Shown: positions 45,323 through 53,839 of the stretch, in pieces
How the letters are laid out: the number at the start of each line of letters is the position of its first letter
Numbering within the stretch: the stretch's first letter is position 1
Assembly (NCBI RefSeq): GCF_023558375.1
Contig: NZ_CP083761.1
Location: 3,094,001-3,158,000 of the forward strand
From: Chroococcidiopsis sp. CCMEE 29
GTDB lineage: Bacteria > Cyanobacteriota > Cyanobacteriia > Cyanobacteriales > Chroococcidiopsidaceae
Direction of reading: 5' to 3'
DNA length: 64,000 nt
Notes under the pieces: model-generated
What the model saw: the letters and a program-made list of their open reading frames with translations, nothing else
Databases searched by the model: none
Told to the model about the DNA's origin: nothing
Program-made: the position numbers and the translations under genes

Positions 45323-46279
45323 TTAAATTGCTTTTCTAAACTGTTTGGGTGTAACACCAACTACCTGCTTAAATGCCGTTGTCATGTGGCTTTGACTAGA
45401 GAATCCAACCTGATAGGCAATATCAGCTAAGTTAGGTTTCCCCTGCCGAATGAGTTCTTGTGCTTTACTAACACGATAATGGAGAACATAGTGGCGAGGC
45501 GTTTGTCCTAGTGTGTTCCGGAAAGCTCGCAAAAAATGATACTGACTGAGCTTGAGCAGATGTGCTAATTCTCCTACAGATAGCGATCGCTCCAAATTGG
45601 CATCGATGTATTCAAGTACTTGCTCCAATTGAGTGGGGGTAAGCTTCTCCTGCTGCAAGCGATCGGGTGGGGAAAATAGATTTGAATAGCCTCGGATGAG
45701 ATGAACGCCCAACACTTGAGCAAGAGAGTTAGTTTCTAGTTGTAGCGGTTTGTCAGGTTTAAAAAATATCTCAACCGCACTTGCACTCAAACGCTGTAAC
45801 TGGTCATCTTGCAGCAATTCTCCCTCGATTAACTCAAATCGGTCTGAATCAACATCAAATGCTTCAGTAGCCAAAGTATTTAGGAATTTGGGAGTGAAAT
45901 AGATATGAGCAAAGCGAGTTTCTCCTTCTGACTGCCAAACACTAGCACTTTGAGCAGGAAGAATTGCGAACCGTCCCGGAATCACCCCTGGCTTCTTTTT
46001 ATCTAAACGATGGACTCGTTGACCTGATAACTGCAACGAGATGGTATGGTTGGCTGGTTGTTTAGTACGACTGAACTCTAAAAGATGATTGCGCCAAATG
46101 GCAACTTGCAGATTGTCAACATTCGTATCTCCAGCAACAGATTCAAGAACAGCATATGGCCGGCTGTAAACCAGTTCACACATAGTCAGGAGAGGCAATG
46201 AGGCGCCATCATCACTAAGCTGTTGCCTAGCACTGTCTACTTGCTCATCTAACTTTTGCTGTTTTGAATTAAGCTCCAT
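45323..46279 (-). CDS. AraC family transcriptional regulator
   Basis: A 318-residue regulator. The C-terminal part carries two helix-turn-helix motifs: SVGELAHLLKLSQYHFLRAF and NLADIAYQVGFSSQSHMTTA, followed by FKQVVGVTPKQFRK, the AraC signature. The N-terminal 200 residues form the ligand or dimer domain. It is divergent from the quinone-oxidoreductase-like gene at 46492 with about 210 bp between them, so it most likely controls that gene and the monooxygenase behind it. Confidence 0.9.
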   Translation of the reverse strand: MELNSKQQKLDEQVDSARQQLSDDGASLPLLTMCELVYSRPYAVLESVAGDTNVDNLQVAIWRNHLLEFSRTKQPANHTISLQLSGQRVHRLDKKKPGVIPGRFAILPAQSASVWQSEGETRFAHIYFTPKFLNTLATEAFDVDSDRFELIEGELLQDDQLQRLSASAVEIFFKPDKPLQLETNSLAQVLGVHLIRGYSNLFSPPDRLQQEKLTPTQLEQVLEYIDANLERSLSVGELAHLLKLSQYHFLRAFRNTLGQTPRHYVLHYRVSKAQELIRQGKPNLADIAYQVGFSSQSHMTTAFKQVVGVTPKQFRKAI

Positions 46280-46491
46280 CGTTTAAACAAAGCTCATTTG
46301 TAAAATTACCGTATTGTAATGTTCGCAATCAATTTTTTCAGGTTTCATAAAAACCTGCAACTATACAGCTAACTGTAACAATCGCAATCTGATGAAAATT
46401 CACTGCAAAACTTGAAAGATTTAACGCTGCCTTCATTCATACAGTGGTCTCAAAGGTAAAACATAACAAGAATTTCAACATTGGAGGCAGC

Positions 46492-47484
46492 ATGATGAAG
46501 GCATATGTTATTGACCAATTCGGAGAGCCAACAGTTTTTCAGCGGATTGATATTGCTAAACCAGAGGTGCAGCCTGGTCAAATCTTAATTCGCGTCGCTG
46601 CTACCAGCGTCAATCCAGTCGATTACAAAATTCGGAGTGGTGCTGTAGCAGATATCGCACCTGAGTTTCCGGCAGTTTTACATGGTGATGTAGCAGGTAT
46701 TGTAGAGGCGGTTGGTGAAAACGTTAGTAATTTCCAACCGGGTGATGAAGTGTATGCTTGTGCGGGTGGTGTTAAGGGATTGAGTGGAGCGCTAGCTGAG
46801 TATATGTTAGCTGATGCTAATTTAGTGGCGAAAAAACCTCAATCTCTCACGATGGCAGAAACAGCTGCCCTACCACTGGTATCTATTACAGCTTGGGAGG
46901 GATTGATCGATCGCGCCAAGGTTTACCCCGGGCAAAGTGTATTAGTTTACGGTGGAACAGGCGGCGTCGGACACATCGCAATCCAGTTAGCAAAGTGGGC
47001 AGGGGCAAGGGTCTACACAACGGCATCCGGTCCTGAAAAAGCGGCGATCGCCCAACAGCTTGGTGCAGATGAAGTGATTGACTACCGACAACAATCGGTT
47101 GAGGAGTATGTGAATCAACACACCAACGGCAAAGGCTTTGATGTTGTGTTTGACACCATTGGCAACGACCATTTGCAGACAGCATTCAAAGCAGCTGCCC
47201 TGAATGGAGTTGTGGTTTCACTCGTCTCACTGTCGCAACAGGATTTGACGCTGCTTCATGCCAAAGGACTGACCTTGCATCTCGTGTTCATGCTCATTCC
47301 CATGCTGCACAATATCGGACGTGGCTATCATGGAGAAATTCTTTCCAAGCTTGCTCACTTGGTCGATAGTGGTACTGTCCGTCCCTTGATTGATGCTGAA
47401 CCCTTTCGCTTTGCAGATGTTGCCCTGGCTCACCAACGAGCCGAATCAGGGCAGGCGATTGGAAAAGTAGTTTTAACCCGATAG
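46492..47484 (+). CDS. Zinc-independent MDR alcohol dehydrogenase / quinone oxidoreductase
   Basis: About 330 residues of the medium-chain dehydrogenase/reductase superfamily. The NADPH site is VLVYGGTGGVGHIAIQLAKW near residue 147 and the GroES-like N-domain has HGDVAGIVEAVGENV. The structural-zinc cysteines are absent, as in quinone oxidoreductases. I chose ATG 46492 because GGAGG lies just before it, rather than an upstream GTG. It probably reduces quinones or enals with NADPH. The monooxygenase gene follows 23 bp downstream. Confidence 0.9.
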   Translation: MMKAYVIDQFGEPTVFQRIDIAKPEVQPGQILIRVAATSVNPVDYKIRSGAVADIAPEFPAVLHGDVAGIVEAVGENVSNFQPGDEVYACAGGVKGLSGALAEYMLADANLVAKKPQSLTMAETAALPLVSITAWEGLIDRAKVYPGQSVLVYGGTGGVGHIAIQLAKWAGARVYTTASGPEKAAIAQQLGADEVIDYRQQSVEEYVNQHTNGKGFDVVFDTIGNDHLQTAFKAAALNGVVVSLVSLSQQDLTLLHAKGLTLHLVFMLIPMLHNIGRGYHGEILSKLAHLVDSGTVRPLIDAEPFRFADVALAHQRAESGQAIGKVVLTR

Positions 47485-47507
47485 TTGTGCCTTTGGAGGA
47501 AACCAGA

Positions 47508-47801
47508 ATGCAGCTTACCGTTGTTGCCAAAATTGAAGCAAAATCTGGATCGGAAGACCTGGTGTATCAGGAGTTGCGAAATCTGATTGCCCCGACACAA
47601 GCAGAAGACGGATGCATCAACTACGATCTGCACCGCTCCATTGAAAATCCAGCACTGTTCCTGTTCTATGAAAACTGGATAAATCGAGAGCTTTGGGAGG
47701 CACACATGCAATCTGCCCATATCAAGGGATTTGAACAAAAGACTGAAGCGGCGATCGCCAACTGGGAACTCCTGTTGCTGACCCTTGATACCGCCTCTTG
47801 A
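47508..47801 (+). CDS. Antibiotic biosynthesis monooxygenase (ABM/YgiN) family protein
   Basis: A 97-residue ferredoxin-like-fold protein starting at ATG 47508 behind GGAGG. Family motifs are AKIEAKSGSEDLVYQELRNL, EDGCINYDLHRS and FLFYENWINRELWEAHMQSAHIKGF split over residues 45-70. Such small enzymes oxidise quinols or related aromatics without a cofactor, and YgiN acts with a quinone reductase. The oxidoreductase gene just upstream supports a joint quinone-cycling role. Confidence 0.88.
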   Translation: MQLTVVAKIEAKSGSEDLVYQELRNLIAPTQAEDGCINYDLHRSIENPALFLFYENWINRELWEAHMQSAHIKGFEQKTEAAIANWELLLLTLDTAS

Positions 47802-47838
47802 AACAGATAGCCACTCAATGCTTGAGGGCTAACCACAC

Positions 47839-48291
47839 TCACATAGATTCTGTTTCAGCATCTAAAATCCGTTGCAGTGCGAGCGCCATCACCTTGACTT
47901 CTTCATCCGTCAAGTGACGCGCAAAATATTTCTGAATGCTTTGAGAATAAACCTTCCACATGGTTTGTTGCATTGCCAGTCCCGCCTCGGTTAACACAGC
48001 AAATGCCCCCCGGCGATCGTCCTGACACGCTTCACGTCGAATCAGATCTGCTTTTTCCAAGCGATCGGCTAGTCGAGTTACATTCGTGCGATTAACCAGT
48101 AGAACTTCAGCCAAATCACTCAAACGTAAGCGCTGATTCGGAGCCTGCTTCAGTGCCAGCAGCACGTCATACCACTCAAAGGGCGGCAGCCCAGCCTGCT
48201 TTAAATCTTGCTCCACTCGCTCCACCAAACGAGTATGAACTGTCAGAAATAGCCTCCACAGAGAGTTTCGGGTCGAGTCAAGTTTAGCCAT
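47839..48291 (-). CDS. MarR family transcriptional regulator
   Basis: A 150-residue winged-helix regulator. The recognition region is LRLSDLAEVLLVNRTNVTRL and the wing REACQDDRRGAFAVLTEAG. It is divergent from the transporter gene at 48441, with 149 bp between the two starts, and two similar 12-bp sites lie in that gap. It probably represses the transporter and itself. The ligand is unknown. Confidence 0.88.
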   Translation of the reverse strand: MAKLDSTRNSLWRLFLTVHTRLVERVEQDLKQAGLPPFEWYDVLLALKQAPNQRLRLSDLAEVLLVNRTNVTRLADRLEKADLIRREACQDDRRGAFAVLTEAGLAMQQTMWKVYSQSIQKYFARHLTDEEVKVMALALQRILDAETESM

Positions 48292-48323
48292 CTCACCTCT
48301 ACAAATAATTTTTACTGTAATTA

Positions 48324-48373
48324 TTGCATTTGTAACTAGATTAATGCTACACCTTTAATAGTTGCAAACGTAA
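48324..48373. promoter_or_regulatory. Paired candidate MarR sites between marR and DMT transporter genes
   Basis: TTGCATTTGTAA (48324-48335) and TTGCAAACGTAA (48362-48373) are direct copies, nine of twelve identical, each with partial dyad symmetry. Their centres are 38 bp apart. Confidence 0.4.
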
Positions 48374-48440
48374 TTATCTCGAATGTAACCAAACCAAGAG
48401 TAGACCCCTCTACCTCTCTACCCTTCCCAGGAGTACTAAG

Positions 48441-49373
48441 ATGTTGGACGTTCCTGCCGTCAGATCAACACGCCTTTCCTCCAGTTCGCTAGGGCTGATT
48501 GCGATTCTCCTAACGGTTTTGTGTTGGGCAGTTGCCGCTAATGTTGCCCACGATTTGTTTATGGCAGGCATCAACCCACTGGAATTAGCCGGAACCAGTG
48601 CCATGATTGCCACTTTGGGTTTCGCAATTCTCAATAGTTTCTGGGGGGGCGGACAGACCAGACCCATGAACTTGAAACAGTTTGCCTTAGGACTGGTGTT
48701 GGTCTTTCTGGTTGGTGCGGATTACATTGCCATTCAACAGTTGCCTGTGGCGATCGCGATCGTCTTGCTGTTCACTTCACCGATTCTGGTGGTGCTATGG
48801 ACCGCGTTTGCTGCTCGTCGTATCCCATCTCGATTCGTTCTAATTGCCCTGACGCTGTCGATTCTGGGCGTTGTTTTGGTCTCGAAACTTCTGGAAAGCA
48901 ATTTAGCTCAGGTCAATTGGTTTGGCATTGGTATTGGTCTCACCACTGCTGTATTCTTTGCCGCCTACATCATCTTAAGTGAGCAAATGGCAGGTACGGG
49001 TGAACCAGTAGGTATCTTGCTGAAAACCTATGCTGTTGCCAGCTTGTTCTGGTTAGCGTATCAGCTCACCCAAGGATTGCCCACCGCTCTGCTGACTCCT
49101 GAACACTTTCCCAAAGTGCTAGTGGTTGGAATTGTCGGAAATCTGCTGCCCTATCTGCTGTTTTTGTGGAGCATTCAACGAGTTCATGCCGAACGAGCGG
49201 CGATCGTTGCCACCTTAGAACCCTTTGTTGCTGCAATTTTAGCCTGGCTGTGGTTTGGTCAAACCTTAACACTGCTGCAAATTGCAGGTGGCATTCTCAT
49301 CATCGTCGCCGTTACTGCCATGCAACTGAAAGTGCCTCAACCTTCTCCATATCAGCACAGTGAACAACGCTGA
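48441..49373 (+). CDS. EamA/DMT superfamily transporter
   Basis: A 310-residue protein with about ten membrane helices in two EamA halves: LLTVLCWAVAANVAHDLFMA begins the first, and TTAVFFAAYIILSEQMAGTG begins the second, with the conserved ERAAIVATLEPFVAAILAWL before the last helices. DMT permeases export metabolites or drugs such as amino acids or quaternary amines; the substrate here cannot be predicted. It is controlled by the divergent MarR gene by context. Confidence 0.88.
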   Translation: MLDVPAVRSTRLSSSSLGLIAILLTVLCWAVAANVAHDLFMAGINPLELAGTSAMIATLGFAILNSFWGGGQTRPMNLKQFALGLVLVFLVGADYIAIQQLPVAIAIVLLFTSPILVVLWTAFAARRIPSRFVLIALTLSILGVVLVSKLLESNLAQVNWFGIGIGLTTAVFFAAYIILSEQMAGTGEPVGILLKTYAVASLFWLAYQLTQGLPTALLTPEHFPKVLVVGIVGNLLPYLLFLWSIQRVHAERAAIVATLEPFVAAILAWLWFGQTLTLLQIAGGILIIVAVTAMQLKVPQPSPYQHSEQR

Positions 49374-49435
49374 ACTTTCCACAGCAGTAATTGCTATCTA
49401 AAGCGCTCTAGAAACTAATTCAAAGAGTTTCAACC

Positions 49436-50134
49436 ATGTCTATTCCAGAATTAGAACTTGTCAGTCATCATCTGTGTCCTTATGTTCAACGGGCAGTAAT
49501 CACGCTGTTAGAGAAAGAGATTCCTCACCAGCGCACTTACATTGATTTATCGAACAAACCTGACTGGTTTCGTCAGATCTCTCCACTGGGGAAAGTTCCT
49601 CTGTTAAAAGTTGGCGATGAAGTTTTGTTTGAATCAGCGGTCATTTGCGAGTACTTGGATGAAATTACGCCTGGTTCACTCCATCCGACCGACCCACTTG
49701 CCAAAGCTAAGCACCGCGCTTGGATTGAATTTGGCTCCAGCATTCTGAATACGATCGCAGGATTTTATAATGCCGCCACTGAAGAAGCATTTGAGCAGAA
49801 GCGCCGTGACCTCGTAGATAAATTTGCCTGGATCGAGCGTCACTGGCAAGGCAATGGTTACTTTGCGGGCGATCGGTTCTTATTAGTTGATGCAGTATAT
49901 GGACCGATCTTTCGCTACTTTGATGTGTTTGACTCGATTGCCGATTTCAAGGTTTTTGTAAACACACCCAACGTTCGAGGCTGGCGACAAGCATTGCAAG
50001 CTCGTTCTTCAATTCAACAGGCTGTTACTGGGGACTATCCTGAACGATTGCTCATGTTTCTCATCCAACGGCATTCTTACCTATCTGATCTAGTGCATTC
50101 CAAAACTGATTACCTTCCAGCTAACGTAATGTAA
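49436..50134 (+). CDS. Glutathione S-transferase
   Basis: A 232-residue GST with a thioredoxin-like domain beginning LVSHHLCPYVQRAVITLLEK, where Cys of CPY is the likely catalytic residue, as in omega or beta-type GSTs. The glutathione-binding GKVPLLKV and FESAVICEYLDE motifs follow, and then a helical domain from about residue 90. It would conjugate or deglutathionylate electrophiles. The gene lies 62 bp after the transporter gene on the same strand, and may share its promoter. Confidence 0.9.
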   Translation: MSIPELELVSHHLCPYVQRAVITLLEKEIPHQRTYIDLSNKPDWFRQISPLGKVPLLKVGDEVLFESAVICEYLDEITPGSLHPTDPLAKAKHRAWIEFGSSILNTIAGFYNAATEEAFEQKRRDLVDKFAWIERHWQGNGYFAGDRFLLVDAVYGPIFRYFDVFDSIADFKVFVNTPNVRGWRQALQARSSIQQAVTGDYPERLLMFLIQRHSYLSDLVHSKTDYLPANVM

Positions 50135-50357
50135 AGGCTTTCTATACGCACGTATTGCACATCGATACATCGAACGATCACTCGATTGCTGGCAAACTAG
50201 TTTGTCACAATTACGGACATTCAATTTGTCAATGCTAATGGATTGAACACTGAATTATGCGAGCGATCTCTAGCAGAAGCCCAAGAGACACTCAGGCAAT
50301 TGACGATCAATTGGTAAACAATTTCTCAACGCTTTCTCGTTCTTATCGGAGATTTCT

Positions 50358-51326
50358 ATGAAACTATTAGTGGATGGTGTTTGGCATTCTGGCTTTCAGC
50401 CACTGAAAGGGGAAAGAATTTCAGCAGGTTCTTTCCGGAATTTCATTTCTGCCGATGGGTCTTCTGGCTTTAAAGCTCAACCCGATCGCTATCATCTGTA
50501 TGTTTCCTATGCCTGTCCGTTTGCCCATCGCACGATTTTGGCGCGTAAACTAAAGGGATTGGAAAACGTGATTTCAATATCGGTTCTCAGTCCGGATTGG
50601 GGCGACCCGAACGGATGGATATTTGGGAATTGGAAAGATACGACACCGGATACCATCAATGGGTTTGATTATCTTCATCAGGTGTACACCAAGGCAAAGC
50701 CAGACTTCACGGGCAGAGTCACGGTTCCAGTCCTGTGGGATAAGATAACAGGAACGATTGTCAACAATGAGTCTGCGGATATCCTGCGGATGTTGGTGAC
50801 TGAATTTGATGCATTCGGGAATGCGAGTCTTGATCTCTATCCCCAAGACCTCAGAGCGGAAATTGATCAAATCAATGCCTTTGTATCCGATCGCATCAAT
50901 ATTGGCGTTTACAAAGTTGGTTTTGCCAGTTCTCAAGCAGATTACGATGGGGCGATCGACCCACTCTTTGAGGCGCTGGATACTCTGGAAACTCAATTGT
51001 CGGGCAAGCAATATCTTGTGGGCGATCGCTTCACTCAAGCAGATATTCGCCTGTTTGTTACTCTAGTTCGATTCGATGCGGCCTACTACGGAGCCTTGAA
51101 TTGTAATCTCCGCCATCTCACCGATTATCCAAATCTATGGAACTACACGCGCCACATTTATCACTTACCCGACGTAGCTGAAACGGTGAAGTTTGACCAC
51201 ATCAAACGCCACTACTTCAATACTTATGAGGGTGTAATCAATCGTCGCATCATTCCCAGAGGACCGATCGTTGATTTCGACTTAGCGCCAACTAAGGCAA
51301 TGACAGCAGCTGCGATCGCAGCGTGA
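50358..51326 (+). CDS. Glutathionyl-hydroquinone reductase, second copy
   Basis: A 322-residue protein, a paralogue of the one at 2313-3317. The active-site segment reads YVSYACPFAHRTILARKLKG with the catalytic Cys near residue 54. TGRVTVPVLWDK and IVNNESADILRML are shared with the other copy. It reduces glutathionyl-hydroquinones. Its neighbours are a GST and a truncated hydrolase on the same strand. Confidence 0.9.
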   Translation: MKLLVDGVWHSGFQPLKGERISAGSFRNFISADGSSGFKAQPDRYHLYVSYACPFAHRTILARKLKGLENVISISVLSPDWGDPNGWIFGNWKDTTPDTINGFDYLHQVYTKAKPDFTGRVTVPVLWDKITGTIVNNESADILRMLVTEFDAFGNASLDLYPQDLRAEIDQINAFVSDRINIGVYKVGFASSQADYDGAIDPLFEALDTLETQLSGKQYLVGDRFTQADIRLFVTLVRFDAAYYGALNCNLRHLTDYPNLWNYTRHIYHLPDVAETVKFDHIKRHYFNTYEGVINRRIIPRGPIVDFDLAPTKAMTAAAIAA

Positions 51327-51389
51327 AATCAGAATTCAATTATTGCTGATACTCAATTGCTAACAACAATTTCTTTAAGGAGTTATACC

Positions 51390-51695
51390 ATGACACTTCA
51401 TCACGCACTTCATCGCACAATTCAAGTAGACGGTCTCGATATTTTCTATCGAGAAGCAGGTTCACCCAATGCACCCACTATTTTGCTTCTGCATGGGTTT
51501 CCGACTTCATCTCACATGTTCCGTCATCTCATCCCTGCTTTAGCGAATCAATTTCACTGGGTTGCACCAGACTATCCCGGCTTTGGTAACAGTTCTGCAC
51601 CAACGGTTGATGAGTTTGACTACACCTTTAATCGCCTCGCTGAAGTCATCGAAAAGTTCATCGAACTCATTGATTTAAGCAAGTACAGCCTCTAG
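51390..51695 (+). pseudogene. Alpha/beta hydrolase, 3' truncated
   Basis: ATG at 51390 behind AAGGAG. Only the N-terminal 101 residues remain: [20 protein letters not shown] (oxyanion HG motif) and [10 protein letters not shown], as in epoxide hydrolases and haloalkane dehalogenases. The nucleophile elbow and the catalytic His are missing. After KYSL a stop occurs and the following 120 bp are unrelated, so the 3' two thirds were deleted. Confidence 0.85.
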
Positions 51696-51818
51696 ATGCA
51701 CGCTCAACTGGTAGAGGCGTGAGAGCCTGTGTCTGGAGCCAGTTCGACCAACTAACACTCAACAGACGTAGATGTGATGATCAAACCTGTACCAATCTAC
51801 TGCACTAAATCGGGTTGC

Positions 51819-52367
51819 TCATTTCAATAGGTATAGTTCCTCTGGTAAGTGTTGAATAACACGCCCAAAAGGAACTGGATTGTCCAATCCTTGCGATAAG
51901 ATTAGTGAACCTTGAATGGCGATCACCGCATCTTCACCCCGCTGCTGGGCAAGTTTCTCCTCCATACCTGACTCGATTAATACGGCAGCGATCGCATCAA
52001 TCCAGACGCGAAACAGAGCTTTTACCTTGTCGTGAAATACATCTCTTGCTGAACCCAACAGCAAAATGGCAAATAGACAAGGTTGCTGTCCTCCTTCATA
52101 GAGTTCGCTCAGGCGATCGCACATTCGCTGCAATCGGGAGAGAGCATCACCCGAACTATTGAGCATTTGCAGAATGTTTTGCTCCAACCAGCGTTCAAGA
52201 TAATCTAAGACTGCCTCGACCATCTCATCCTTGCCACCAGGGAAGTGATGGTAAAGGCTGGCTTTGCCCAATCCAGTTGCTTCAGAAATCTTAGATAGGG
52301 TTGCGCCATCGTAACCATACTGCCGAAACAGTCGTAGCAAGCAGGGAATATAGGTCTCTTTAGGCAT
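51819..52367 (-). CDS. TetR family transcriptional regulator
   Basis: A 182-residue repressor. The N-terminal helix-turn-helix reads GATLSKISEATGLGKASLYH followed by HFPGGKDEMVEAVL. The C-terminal ligand domain resembles the LmrA/YxaF type. It is divergent from the GST gene at 52481. The shared 113-bp gap contains two palindromes, one overlapping the -10 box, so it likely represses both genes until an electrophile or drug binds. Confidence 0.9.
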   Translation of the reverse strand: MPKETYIPCLLRLFRQYGYDGATLSKISEATGLGKASLYHHFPGGKDEMVEAVLDYLERWLEQNILQMLNSSGDALSRLQRMCDRLSELYEGGQQPCLFAILLLGSARDVFHDKVKALFRVWIDAIAAVLIESGMEEKLAQQRGEDAVIAIQGSLILSQGLDNPVPFGRVIQHLPEELYLLK

Positions 52368-52392
52368 TTGTCATAAAGTTGGAAGTTTTCTC

Positions 52393-52448
52393 TTGACATT
52401 ATACTGAACGTTCGGTACAGTTTGACTGTACCGAATGAACGGTACAGT
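52393..52448 (+). promoter_or_regulatory. Promoter with TetR-type operators before the GST gene
   Basis: A -35 TTGACA (52393-52398) and a -10 TACAGT (52416-52421), 17 bp apart, point to the GST gene. The palindrome ACTGAACGTTCGGTACAGT (52403-52421) covers the spacer and -10. A second site (52425-52448) has perfect 9-bp arms ACTGTACCG and CGGTACAGT around AATGAA. Confidence 0.75.
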
Positions 52449-52480
52449 TTTTGTTCTAATCTAATTTAAAGGACTAACCG

Positions 52481-53098
52481 ATGATTAAGCTATATGGTCA
52501 CGAACTGTCTGGTAACAGCTACAAAGTAAAATTAATGTTGTCTCTGCTTAGCTTAGACTACGAGTGGATTAAAGTTGATTTAATGGCAGGAGCGCACAAG
52601 CAGCCTGACTTTTTAGCACTCAATCCCTTTGGACAGGTTCCAGTACTGATTGATGGAAATATGGTTCTGGCAGACGCTCAAGCGATTCTGGTTTACCTGG
52701 CGCGGCAGTATGGTCAAGAACAGTGGCTGCCACTGGAGGCAGAACCGATGAGCCGCGCGATCCGCTGGCTCTCAACGACAGCGGGAGAAGTGCGGCAAGG
52801 TCCAGAAGCTGCCCGTCTGTATCACCTATTCAAAGCAACCAGCATCAACCTGGAACGGGCAAATCAAAAATCAGAGTTCATTCTGACCCAACTCAACAAT
52901 CATTTGGCAGAGCGGGAATGGCTAGAGTTAGAGCATCCGACGATCGCCGATGTGGCAGTTTTCCCCTATGTTGCCCTTGCCCCTGATGGTAAGATTGACC
53001 TCACTCCTTATCCTCATGTGCTTGCTTGGATTGATCGCGTCAAACTTCTCCCTGGCTTTGTGGGCATGATTGGCATTGAACAACCTATGACGGTTTAG
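52481..53098 (+). CDS. Glutathione S-transferase
   Basis: A 205-residue GST. The N-terminal thioredoxin domain has LYGHELSGNSYKVKLMLSLL (Ser of SGN as likely catalytic residue), FGQVPVLIDG and LADAQAILVYLARQYG; the helical C-domain follows from residue 85. This serine-type site differs from the cysteine type at 49436. It is the first gene of a unit with the flavin-binding protein behind it, 9 bp downstream, under the TetR-controlled promoter. Confidence 0.9.
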   Translation: MIKLYGHELSGNSYKVKLMLSLLSLDYEWIKVDLMAGAHKQPDFLALNPFGQVPVLIDGNMVLADAQAILVYLARQYGQEQWLPLEAEPMSRAIRWLSTTAGEVRQGPEAARLYHLFKATSINLERANQKSEFILTQLNNHLAEREWLELEHPTIADVAVFPYVALAPDGKIDLTPYPHVLAWIDRVKLLPGFVGMIGIEQPMTV

Positions 53099-53107
53099 GA
53101 GAGCTCT

Positions 53108-53761
53108 ATGCCACGTAAATTTGGAGAAATTGCCTTTACGCCCGAAGTGCAAGCTGCTCAGGAACAGCGAGGTTCGCGACAAACCTATGAACGCTATATC
53201 ACCAACGGTCCTGCTAATGATGCCATTACTCCAAAGATGGAGGAATTCATTGCTCAACTCGATGGTTTTTACCTGGGAACCGTCAGTTCCAATGGCTACC
53301 CCTACATCCAGTTTCGGGGGGGACAGCCAGGTTTTCTCAAGGTGCTGGATGAGAAAACTTTGGGCTTTGCCGACTTCTCTGGGAATGTGCAATACATCAC
53401 AGTGGGCAACCTATCTGGTAATGACAAAGCGTTTCTGTTTTTAATGGACTACCGTCACCGCAAACGCATTAAAATTTGGGGCAGAGCCAAATACGTTGAA
53501 GGGGATTTGGAATTGATTGAACGACTGAGAGTACCGGACTACCCCGCCGAAATTGAACGGGCAATTCTTTTTCACGTTGAAGCCACAAGCGAGAACTGTC
53601 CCCAACATATTCCCATCCGTTATTCAAAGACGGAAGTTGAAGCGATGATGGCTCCCTTGCAAGCCCAGATTACCGAGTTAGAACAGCAGTTGAGTCAGCG
53701 AAATTTTACCTTAATGTCGGCAGAAGGCTCCCGCCTCCCCGAAGGGCAGGCGGCGAGATGA
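53108..53761 (+). CDS. Pyridoxamine 5'-phosphate oxidase family (FMN-binding) protein
   Basis: A 217-residue protein with the split-barrel flavin-binding fold: FIAQLDGFYLGTVSSNGYPY, FRGGQPGFLKVLDEKTLGFA and KAFLFLMDYRHRKRIKIWG. Members bind FMN or F420 and reduce various substrates. The C-terminal helix (residues 180-198) is followed by LMSAEGSRLPEGQAAR, which belongs to the TnpB element inserted at 53710. Without the element the frame would probably end two codons after NFT. The core is intact, so the protein may still work. Confidence 0.85.
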   Translation: MPRKFGEIAFTPEVQAAQEQRGSRQTYERYITNGPANDAITPKMEEFIAQLDGFYLGTVSSNGYPYIQFRGGQPGFLKVLDEKTLGFADFSGNVQYITVGNLSGNDKAFLFLMDYRHRKRIKIWGRAKYVEGDLELIERLRVPDYPAEIERAILFHVEATSENCPQHIPIRYSKTEVEAMMAPLQAQITELEQQLSQRNFTLMSAEGSRLPEGQAAR

Positions 53762-53769
53762 ATGCCGAC
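53716..53769 (+). other. Left-end double-stem structure of TnpB element 2
   Basis: The outer stem GTCGGCA/TGCCGAC (7 bp) encloses GAAGGCTC, an inner stem CCGCC/GGCGG and GAGATGAA. The inner motifs equal those of element 1, while the outer stem has different bases but still pairs. Confidence 0.7.
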
Positions 53770-53839
53770 CAACAAATAAAAGCGAAGCATCCTTTTAGAA
53801 AATATTAATTTGTTTTCTAAGACATGATATTGTGCTTGT

